53,230 nucleotides of DNA from Rhodospirillales bacterium (GTDB lineage Bacteria; Pseudomonadota; Alphaproteobacteria; Acetobacterales; Acetobacteraceae): NCBI GenBank assembly GCA_947447625.1, contig CANFKS010000015.1:1-53230 (forward strand), written 5' to 3'. The stretch's first letter is position 1; each line of letters begins with the position of its first letter. The notes below the pieces were generated by a model. The model saw only the letters and a list, made by a program, of their open reading frames with translations, made no database searches and was not told the origin of the DNA. Positions 35,847-42,609 of the stretch are shown here, piece after piece. The translations under genes were made by a program, and so were the position numbers.

Positions 35847-36305
35847 TCATTCCTTGTATTTGACGTCGATGGCCAGCAATTTCCAGTGGCCCTTGTTCTG
35901 AACGAAGCTGAGCTTGTAGCGAACCCGCTTCTCATCGTCCTTGAAGGCGCCGACGAGGCTCAAAATGCCGCTCTTATCGATGGTGGCGTCTTCGTAAGAG
36001 GCGATTTCATCGGCCACGATGCTTTCGATGTTGACGGCGAGGTCGCGGAATTTCTTGAAGGCCTTGGCAATGTCGTCAAGCGTGAGTTGGTCCTGGAATT
36101 CGCGCGAGGCCTTGGCGCGCAGCACGGCATAATTGCCGGTCAGATTGGCGTCGTTGAATGTCATCAGGGTGGTGCGGATCAGGATTTCCTGTTCGTTGTC
36201 CGAGGGGATTTTGGCGCTCCAGGCCGGCGTGGCCGTGATGAGGCAGAGCAGGGCCAGCAGGAAGACTCGTCCGATCCAAGCCGGGGCGTTGAGGCGGGGC
36301 ATCAT
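35847..36305 (-). CDS. Small exported protein of unknown function
   Basis: The 152-residue protein has a signal peptide (hydrophobic WIGRVFLLALLCLITATPAW, cleavage near WSA-K). The mature part, with RTTLMTFNDANLTGNYAVLR, QDQLTLDDIAKAFKKFRD and KLSFVQNKGHWKLLAIDVKY, resembles NTF2-like or DUF4864-type small folds, where a helix pair is followed by a curved sheet ending in a WKL strand. Binding to a small ligand in the periplasm is only a guess. It uses a less GC-rich codon set than its neighbours. Confidence 0.7.
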   Translation of the reverse strand: MMPRLNAPAWIGRVFLLALLCLITATPAWSAKIPSDNEQEILIRTTLMTFNDANLTGNYAVLRAKASREFQDQLTLDDIAKAFKKFRDLAVNIESIVADEIASYEDATIDKSGILSLVGAFKDDEKRVRYKLSFVQNKGHWKLLAIDVKYKE

Positions 36306-36428
36306 GGTGTGTTCCTGTCGAGACGATGCGCCCCCCTCCATCTGCCGAAACCGGATGACGCCGAAACCGGATGATGGAGGGGGATGACTTGTTTTCTGCC
36401 CTGCCGGGCGTGGGATCAGACCCGTGGA

Positions 36429-36794
36429 TTACTCGCCGACGGCGCGGGACTGCTGGGTTTTGGCGTCCCAAAACAACGTGATGGTCGAGAACTTGCAGAG
36501 ATCGACATCCATCCATGCGGCTGTGCTGCCGTCATCATGGTATTTCACCTTGATGTCGAAGCGGCAGGCGCCGTTGCCGTGCGGGAAGACGATGTTGACG
36601 GCTTCGCCATCGGCGAGCGCATCACGGCCCATGATGTCACTGCCCCATGAATCGCTGGAGTGGGCGCCGACATAGACCGAGTCGATCTGATAGCCGGTTT
36701 TGTTTTGCAGTTTGAAGTCAGCATCATTGGCATGGGCGGCGGCGGCGAAGGACAGGCTCAACAATGCCGCCAGCGCGAATTTCACGAAACGCAT
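36429..36794 (-). CDS. Small exported protein of unknown function (conserved domain type)
   Basis: The 121-residue protein starts with a clear Sec signal (MRFVKFALAALLSLSFAAAA, cleavage after HAN). The mature domain has the pattern DFKLQNKTGYQIDSVYVGAH, then SWGSDIMGRD, VFPHGNGACRFDIKVKY and DVDLCKFSTITLFWD, with two cysteines that could form a disulfide. Proteins of this pattern occur in several proteobacteria without known function. It is the middle gene of three small exported proteins on the same strand. Confidence 0.7.
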   Translation of the reverse strand: MRFVKFALAALLSLSFAAAAHANDADFKLQNKTGYQIDSVYVGAHSSDSWGSDIMGRDALADGEAVNIVFPHGNGACRFDIKVKYHDDGSTAAWMDVDLCKFSTITLFWDAKTQQSRAVGE

Positions 36795-36863
36795 GGGTTC
36801 ATCTCTTTCGTTTGACCGTGTGTCCTGAAGGCGGGATGCCGTCCAGGTTTAGCCGTACGCGTT

Positions 36864-37115
36864 TCAGCCGCCCATCACCTTGATTGCGGCATCCATAGCC
36901 TTCTCCGTGGGATGGGATTTGCAGTAATCGCTCATTTTTTTATCGATCTCGGCGGCGGCCGCATCGACTGTCGAATCGCCCGTCTTTGGCGTTGGCCCGA
37001 TTTTGGCGGCCAGTTCCAGATAAGCACTGCATGTCATGTTCGGATCCGAAACCTGTGCTGTCGAAACCGTCGAAAATGACACTATAGCGACAAACAGAGC
37101 TGCGAGTTTTTTCAC
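36864..37115 (-). CDS. HdeA/HdeB-family-like periplasmic protein
   Basis: The 83-residue protein has a signal peptide (MKKLAALFVAIVSFSTVSTA) and a short mature helical domain. Its two cysteines stand in MTCSAYLELAA and MSDYCKSHPTEKAMDAAI, the spacing and context of HdeA/HdeB, whose single disulfide links two helices. In enterobacteria these proteins are acid-activated chaperones. The family call is made from this pattern only. GC is clearly lower here (31 of 60 at 36901-36960 and 24 of 60 at 37081-37140). Confidence 0.55.
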   Translation of the reverse strand: MKKLAALFVAIVSFSTVSTAQVSDPNMTCSAYLELAAKIGPTPKTGDSTVDAAAAEIDKKMSDYCKSHPTEKAMDAAIKVMGG

Positions 37116-37220
37116 GTTTTTCGGCCTATGTATTGTAATGTTACGCGGCGGTTGGCATCTTTCGATTTATAGGCGAGCCTTTTGGACGTGACAAGCAACG
37201 GAAACGATAGGGCGGACGCC

Positions 37221-37249
37221 GATCACCCGCTGCTGGGGAGCAGGTGATC
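37221..37249. terminator. Hairpin between aminotransferase and exported-protein genes
   Basis: GATCACC at 37221 pairs with GGTGATC ending at 37249, with an extra GCT/AGC pairing inside after one mismatch. There is no T-run. The left part of the first 53-bp repeat unit overlaps its right arm. Confidence 0.45.
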
Positions 37250-37397
37250 GGGCGATTCAGACCTCCGGCGTGCCGCCTGCGGTCATCGCGCGCACGTTGA
37301 TCGGGCGATTCAGACCTCCGGCGTGCCGCCTGCGGTCATCGCGCGCACGTTGATCGGGCGATTCAGACCTCCGGCGTGCCGCCTGCGGTCATCGCGC
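37246..37397. repeat. Tandem repeat of 53 bp, nearly three copies
   Basis: Units start GATCGGGCGATTCAGACCTC at 37246, 37299 and 37352. The first two are identical; the third is 46 bp and ends exactly where the stop codon of the aminotransferase (37398) begins. The unit therefore lies in the 3' untranslated region of that gene. There are no spacers, so it is not a CRISPR array. Confidence 0.95.
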
Positions 37398-38681
37398 TCA
37401 GTGTGTGATGTCGTGGACCATTTCGTCCCAGGCGGCGAGGAAGGCGTCGGCATCGTGTTGCTGGAAGACGAGGGGGGGGCGGATTTTGACGGTGTTGCGG
37501 AAGATGCCGGCGTTCGACGTCAGGAAGCCTTTGTCTTTGAGGCGGTTGATGACGTCGATGGCGCAGTCGGGGTCGGGGGTTTTGTGGCCGTCGTCCTTGA
37601 TGAGTTCGACGCCGATGAAGAGGCCGGTGCCGCGGACGTCGCCGATGGCGGACCAGGCGGGGGCGCGGGATTGGAGGCCGGATTTGAGGTTGGCGCCGAT
37701 GGTGGCGACGGAATGGAGGAGGTTTTGGTCCTCGATGTAGTTGATGACGGCGAGGCCGACGGCGGCCTGGAGGGGGGAAGAGGCGAAGGTGTTGAAGTAG
37801 CGCGTTTTGGCGCGGAAGGTTTCGACCAGTTCGCGGCTGGCGGCGGTGGCGGCGAGGGGCAGGCCGTTGCCCATGGGCTTGCCGGTGACGACGATGTCGG
37901 GCTTGAGGCCGGAGACATCGTAGCCCCACCATTGGCCGGTGCGGGCGTAGCCGGCCTGGACTTCGTCGGAGATGACGAGGCCGCCGGCGGCGTGCACCAT
38001 GGCGGAGGCTTTTTCCATGAAGCCGGCGGGGATGTTGGGGAGGCCTTCATTGGCGAGGATGGAGCAGGCGATGAAGGCGGCGAAGCCGTGGCCGGCGCGG
38101 TTGTGCGCGTCAATCGCGGCGGCGAGGCGGGCGAGATAGGCCTCGCAGAGTTCGGCCTCGGAGGCGCCTTCGAGGAGGGGGCGGTAGGTTTCGGGGAAGG
38201 GGATGGCGCGGACTTCGGATGTGCTGTCCTGGTTGAGGGAGAGGCGGGTGAGTTTGGAGACGAGTTCGGAATTGCCGTGATAGGTGCCGTCGGAGCAGAT
38301 GATGCCTTGTTTGCCGGTGGCGAAGCGGGCCATGCGCAGCGCGACCTCGATGGCTTCGGTGCCGGAGCAGGAGACGATGACGCTTTCGATTTTGGCGGTT
38401 TTGTGCAGGCCGGTAAGGCGTTCGCAGAAGGCGACGATGTCTTCGTGCAGGTAGCGCGAGTGAACGTTGAGGGTGGATTGGGCCTTCGTCATGGCGGCGA
38501 CGACGGCGGCGTTGGCGTGACCGACGCAGGGGACGTTGTTGTACATGTCGGTGTAGCGGCGGCCCTGGGGGTCAAACAGATAGGCGCCGTCGCCGCGGAC
38601 GAGGTGAAGCGGATGGGCGTAGAAGAGGGGGGTGCCGGCGCCGAGGGCAGCATTGCGGCGGGCGAGGAGTGTCTGGGGCAT
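37398..38681 (-). CDS. Class III pyridoxal-phosphate aminotransferase
   Basis: This 427-residue enzyme transfers an amino group using PLP. It has the cofactor aspartate in LVISDEVQAGYARTGQ (Asp239), the lysine in VVTGKPMGNGLPLA (Lys268), and the early glycine motif SCSGTEAIEVALRMAR. It fits class III omega-transaminases such as alanine-glyoxylate aminotransferase 2 types; the substrate is not determined. The start ATG of MPQTLLARR has a GGAGAG ribosome-binding site. It is divergent from the gamma-glutamyltransferase-like gene (124 bp between starts). Confidence 0.9.
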   Translation of the reverse strand: MPQTLLARRNAALGAGTPLFYAHPLHLVRGDGAYLFDPQGRRYTDMYNNVPCVGHANAAVVAAMTKAQSTLNVHSRYLHEDIVAFCERLTGLHKTAKIESVIVSCSGTEAIEVALRMARFATGKQGIICSDGTYHGNSELVSKLTRLSLNQDSTSEVRAIPFPETYRPLLEGASEAELCEAYLARLAAAIDAHNRAGHGFAAFIACSILANEGLPNIPAGFMEKASAMVHAAGGLVISDEVQAGYARTGQWWGYDVSGLKPDIVVTGKPMGNGLPLAATAASRELVETFRAKTRYFNTFASSPLQAAVGLAVINYIEDQNLLHSVATIGANLKSGLQSRAPAWSAIGDVRGTGLFIGVELIKDDGHKTPDPDCAIDVINRLKDKGFLTSNAGIFRNTVKIRPPLVFQQHDADAFLAAWDEMVHDITH

Positions 38682-38805
38682 GCGCGTCTCTCCGGGGGCG
38701 GTTGACGGGATCATGGCGCGGGTTTGAGAGGTTGGGAATGGGGGGTGGCGTGACAGGGGGGGCTGGGGAGGGATAGGGTTGGTTCAGAAACTCCGGGAGG
38801 CCGCC

Positions 38806-40398
38806 ATGACATTCGTACAGCGCAATCATCGTCCGTTGATCATGGGCCGCCGGGGGGCTGTGGGGTCGAACCATCCGATGGCGACGCAGGCGGGGTTGGA
38901 TGTGTTGCGGGCGGGGGGGAATGCGGCGGATGCGGCGGTGGCGGTGTCGCTGGCGCTCGGGGTTTGCGAGCCGATGATGTCGGGGCTGGGGGGGGATGGG
39001 TTCTATCATCTGCATGATGCGAAGACGGGGACCTCGGTGGTCTATAACGGGACCGGGGCGGCGCCGGGGGCGGCGACCGCGGAGCGGTTCAAGGACGGGG
39101 TGGCGGTGACGGGGGCGTTGTCGGCGTCGGTTCCGGGGAGTTTGGCGGGGCTGGCGGCGATGCATGCGGCGCATGGGGAACTGCCGTTCGGCGTGCTGGT
39201 GCGCCCGGCGATCGCGTTGGCGCATGGCGGGTTTGCGGTGACGCACAAGCATGTCTCGACGACCGAGGATAATCGGGCGCGGCTGGCGGCGGATGCGCGC
39301 AGTGCGGCGTCGTTCCTGGGGCAGAAACTCGGGGATGTGTGTGTGCAGGGCGATCTGGGGCGGACGCTGGAGGCGATTGCGGCCGACGGGCCGGAGATTT
39401 TCTATCGCGGGCCGCTGGCGCAGCGGATCGCGGCGGGCGTGATGGCGGCGGGGGGGATGATCACGGCGGGGGATTTGTCGTCCTGTGCGGCCGAGGTGCA
39501 GGCACCGATCGGGATTTCGTATCGGGGATGGACGATCACGCAGACGGGGCCGAATTCGACCGGGTTCACGATGTTGCAAATGCTGAAGATCGCCGAGCGG
39601 TTCGATATCGCGGGGATGAGCGCGGCAGAGCGGGTGCATGTGCTGGTGGAGGCGAAGAAGCTGGCGTTTTTGGATCGGGAGCGGTGGGGCGCGGATCCGC
39701 GGTATGAGACGGTGCCGTTGGAGCGGCTGTTGTCGGATGCGTATGCCGATGACTTGGCGGGGCGGATCGACATGGCGCGCGCGGCGGTGATGGCGACGCC
39801 GGTGTCGGCTGCGGGGGATACGACGTATTTCTGTGTGGTGGATGGCGAGGGGAATGCGGTGTCGGCCATTCAAAGCCTGAACGGGGCCTATGGGTCCGGC
39901 GTGACGGCGGGGGATACCGGGATCGTGATGAACAACCGGATGGCGTATTGGCATGTGGCGGAGGGGCATGCCAATCGGCTGGTGCCGGGCAAGCGGGTGC
40001 GGCACACCATGAATGCGCCGATGGTGTTGAAGGATGGCAAGCTGGTGGCGGTGTTGGGGACGCCGGGGGCGGATCATCAGGTGCAGGTGAATTTGCAGGT
40101 GGTGACGGCGATGCTGGATCTGGGGCTTGATCCGCAGTCGGCGTTGGAGTCGCCGCGCTGGACGTCGAGCCAGGTGGGCCAGGGGGCGAATTGGCCGCAT
40201 GAGGGGGATGGGGCGTTGTCGATCGAGGAGGATCATGGCGCGGCGGTGTTGGCTGATCTCGCGGGGCGCGGGCATCAGATCAAGCGGCTGGGACATCTGG
40301 AGGGGCCGTGCGCGATGCAGGCGATCCGGGTGTTGGAGAACGGGGTGCGGATGGCGGGCTCGGACCCGCGGCGGGACGGGTGGGCGGGCGCTTTTTAG
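38806..40398 (+). CDS. Gamma-glutamyltransferase-like Ntn hydrolase (no signal peptide)
   Basis: This 530-residue protein follows the gamma-glutamyltransferase fold: ATQAGLDVLRAGGNAADAAV, MMSGLGGDGFYHLHD, and the self-processing threonine in GDTTYFCVVDGEGNAVSA (near residue 339), which becomes the nucleophile of the small subunit. Classic GGT is periplasmic, yet no signal peptide precedes MTFVQRNHRP, so a cytoplasmic relative (for example oxamate amidohydrolase or acylase-type) is likely. A GGGAGG ribosome-binding site supports the start. Confidence 0.85.
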   Translation: MTFVQRNHRPLIMGRRGAVGSNHPMATQAGLDVLRAGGNAADAAVAVSLALGVCEPMMSGLGGDGFYHLHDAKTGTSVVYNGTGAAPGAATAERFKDGVAVTGALSASVPGSLAGLAAMHAAHGELPFGVLVRPAIALAHGGFAVTHKHVSTTEDNRARLAADARSAASFLGQKLGDVCVQGDLGRTLEAIAADGPEIFYRGPLAQRIAAGVMAAGGMITAGDLSSCAAEVQAPIGISYRGWTITQTGPNSTGFTMLQMLKIAERFDIAGMSAAERVHVLVEAKKLAFLDRERWGADPRYETVPLERLLSDAYADDLAGRIDMARAAVMATPVSAAGDTTYFCVVDGEGNAVSAIQSLNGAYGSGVTAGDTGIVMNNRMAYWHVAEGHANRLVPGKRVRHTMNAPMVLKDGKLVAVLGTPGADHQVQVNLQVVTAMLDLGLDPQSALESPRWTSSQVGQGANWPHEGDGALSIEEDHGAAVLADLAGRGHQIKRLGHLEGPCAMQAIRVLENGVRMAGSDPRRDGWAGAF

Positions 40399-40508
40399 GG
40401 CGCGGTGTTTAGGGGCGGTTAGGGAATCGGGGTCATGATGTGGTTCTGACGGTGTGAAAGAGTTCCCGCAGCAGTCCAACGCCAGAAAGGCCAGAGCGGA
40501 ATGAGATC

Positions 40509-40733
40509 ATGGTTCGAGAGTGGAATTTTCTGTCCGATGAGCAGCAGTTGCTGTTGGCTCAGGAAGCGTTGCGGCGGGCCGCGGAGACGATAGCGGGGCA
40601 GGCCGAGATTTTGGCTGCCGAGATGGAGGAGGGCGGGCTGCTGGATCGGGGCGGGCCGGATGCGCTGCGGTTGCTGGCGCATGTGGTGCGGGTCAATCGG
40701 CTTGATACGCTGGTGCCGGCGGGACATGCCTGA
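40509..40733 (+). CDS. Small hypothetical protein
   Basis: A 74-residue acidic helical protein, MVREWNFLSDEQQLLLAQEA at the N-terminus, then a run rich in Glu and Ala and RLLAHVVRVNRLD. The composition and a GGAAT-type ribosome-binding site support expression. No function is recognised. It lies alone between the gamma-glutamyltransferase-like gene and repeat copy E. Confidence 0.55.
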   Translation: MVREWNFLSDEQQLLLAQEALRRAAETIAGQAEILAAEMEEGGLLDRGGPDALRLLAHVVRVNRLDTLVPAGHA

Positions 40734-40753
40734 GGGTTGCGTCGCTGCGGGTC

Positions 40754-40820
40754 AGCGCCTGATGATTTTTGGCAGAATCGCCACAAAGCATCAGGCGATC
40801 AAACAGAGAGTCAAAGCACC
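40754..40820 (+). repeat. Dispersed two-hairpin intergenic repeat, copy E (truncated)
   Basis: Hairpin 1 is present (CGCCTGATGATTTTTGG, loop, then CCACAAAGCATCAGGCG), as is the spacer ATCAAACAGAGAGTCAAAGC. The second hairpin is missing because the spacer runs into the 3' end of hemW, whose stop codon (40811-40813) is inside the repeat. Confidence 0.8.
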
Positions 40821-41965
40821 AGGGCGGCGAGGAGGGAGTCGAGGCGTTTGCGGCCTTCCGGGGTTGGCGCGAGGGTGGTTTCGGTCATGGTGAGGTAGCC
40901 GGCATCGAGGGCCTGGGCGAGGATGTCGGGGTCGATGGCGTCGGGGAGTGCGAGGCCGGTGCGGGCGGCGAAGCGGGGGGCGTTGATGCCTTCGGTGAGG
41001 CGCAGGCCCATGAGCAGCATTTCGCGGGCGCGGTCCTGTTGGGAGACCGCATCCTCATGGGTGGTGCCGTGACCATCGCGTTCGACGCGCGCGGCCCAGG
41101 GTTCGGGGGCGCGGTGGCGGCGGGTGGCGTAGAGGGTGGTGTCGCGCGTGATGCGGCCATGGGCGCCGGGGCCGATGCCGGCGTAGTCGCGGTATCGCCA
41201 ATACGCCAGGTTGTGGCGGCTTTCGGCGCCGGGTTTGGCGTAGTTGGAGACTTCGTAGGGCGCAAGGCCGAAGCGGGCGGCTTCCTCGGCGGTGGCGTCG
41301 TAGAGGTCGGCCGCGAGGTCGTCATCGGGCAGGGTGAGTTCGCCGCGGCGGTGCATGCCTTCGTAGACGGTGCCGGGTTCGATGGTGAGTTGGTAGAGGG
41401 AGAGGTGGTCGGCGGCCAAAGCGAGGGCGCGGCGGAGTTCGGCGCGCCAGGATTCGAGGGTTTGGCCGGGGCGGGCGTAGATCAGGTCGAAGGAGAGGCG
41501 GGGGAAGAGGGCGCGGGCGCGTTCGAGGGCAAGGATGGCTTCGGGGGCGGAGTGTTGCCGGCCGAGGCGGGCGAGGTCGGTGGGGTCGAGGCTTTGGATG
41601 CCCATGGAGATGCGGTTGATGCCGGCGTCGCGGAAGGCGCGCAGGCGGGCGATCTCGACGCTGGTGGGGTTGGCTTCGAGGGTGATTTCGATGTCGCGGG
41701 TGGGGGCGAAGAGGCGTTTGGCGTCGGCGATGAGGGCGCCGACGGTGTCGGGGTTCATGAGGCTGGGGGTGCCGCCGCCGAAAAAAATGGAGCCGAGGGG
41801 GCGGGAGCCGAGGCGGGAGGCCTCCCAGGCGAGTTCGGTGCGCAGCGCGGCGGCGAAGCGGGTCTGGTCGATCCGTTCGCGCACGTGGGAGTTGAAATCG
41901 CAGTACGGGCACTTGGCCAGACAGAAGGGCCAGTGGATATAGAGGGCGATCGGTTCGTCGGTCAT
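40811..41965 (-). CDS. hemW: Radical SAM protein HemW (heme chaperone)
   Basis: HemW is a radical SAM-family heme chaperone formerly called coproporphyrinogen III oxidase-like. The 384-residue protein has the cluster motif CLAKCPYCDFNSH, the GGGTPS loop, ITLEANPTSV, ISMGIQSLDP and GIGPGAHGRI. The CxxxCxYC motif is immediately followed by DF, as in HemW. The stop codon lies within repeat copy E. The start is 25 bp from the divergent LysE-family start, so their promoters must overlap coding sequence. Confidence 0.92.
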   Translation of the reverse strand: MTDEPIALYIHWPFCLAKCPYCDFNSHVRERIDQTRFAAALRTELAWEASRLGSRPLGSIFFGGGTPSLMNPDTVGALIADAKRLFAPTRDIEITLEANPTSVEIARLRAFRDAGINRISMGIQSLDPTDLARLGRQHSAPEAILALERARALFPRLSFDLIYARPGQTLESWRAELRRALALAADHLSLYQLTIEPGTVYEGMHRRGELTLPDDDLAADLYDATAEEAARFGLAPYEVSNYAKPGAESRHNLAYWRYRDYAGIGPGAHGRITRDTTLYATRRHRAPEPWAARVERDGHGTTHEDAVSQQDRAREMLLMGLRLTEGINAPRFAARTGLALPDAIDPDILAQALDAGYLTMTETTLAPTPEGRKRLDSLLAALVL

Positions 41966-41990
41966 GGCTCTCTATAGAGGATTTCTCTGC

Positions 41991-42608
41991 ATGCCGCCGA
42001 ATTCGATGTTGGTGAGCGTGGCCGCGATGTGGCTGGTGGCGGTGGTGATCCCGGGGCCGAATTTTTTCGTTGTCGCGCGGATGGCGGCGCTGCGGTCGCG
42101 CCGGGCGGCGCTGGTGGTGGTGGGGGCGCTGGGGATCGGGAGTGCGCTCTGGGGCTTGGCGGGGTTTTTCGGGGTGCATGCGCTGTTTGCGGTGGCGCCG
42201 CGGTTGTATGGGGCGCTGCGGCTGATCGGGGCGGTGTATCTGGTTTATGTCGGGGTGCGGATTGTGTGGGGGAGTTTCGGGGCGCGGGGGGAGGATGCGG
42301 GGGGTGGCGAGGGCGGCGGGGCGTTTCGGCTGGGGTTGATGACGAGCCTGTCGAACCCGAAATCGGCGATGCTGGTGGGGTCGTTGTTCACGGCGGTGAT
42401 GCCGCCGGATGCGGCGGTTTCGGTGGGGCTGGTGACGGTGGCGGAGATGGTGGCGATATCGGTGGGGTGGTATGCGCTGGTGGCCTGCGTGATTTCGGCG
42501 CGGCCGGTGGCGGCGGTGTTCCGGCGGGTGGCGGTGTGGGTGGATCGGGGGGCGGGGGTGATATTTGTGGGCTTCGGCGGGCGGATCGTGGCGGGGATGG
42601 TGTTGTAG
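41991..42608 (+). CDS. LysE/RhtB-family amino acid exporter
   Basis: A 205-residue inner-membrane protein with the family opening WLVAVVIPGPNFFVVARMAA, then SALWGLAGFFGVHALF, IGAVYLVYVGVRIV, LGLMTSLSNPKSAMLVGSLF and a last hydrophobic stretch. These are the positions of the conserved PGP and NPK motifs. It probably exports an amino acid or homoserine-like compound. The ATG of MPPNSMLVSV has AGAGG upstream. The stop is 1 nt from the stop of the sensor kinase on the other strand. Confidence 0.88.
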   Translation: MPPNSMLVSVAAMWLVAVVIPGPNFFVVARMAALRSRRAALVVVGALGIGSALWGLAGFFGVHALFAVAPRLYGALRLIGAVYLVYVGVRIVWGSFGARGEDAGGGEGGGAFRLGLMTSLSNPKSAMLVGSLFTAVMPPDAAVSVGLVTVAEMVAISVGWYALVACVISARPVAAVFRRVAVWVDRGAGVIFVGFGGRIVAGMVL

Positions 42609-42609
42609 G

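Noticed and set aside
37246-37397. CRISPR array
   Set aside because: The 53-bp units abut with no unique spacers, and no cas gene is nearby.
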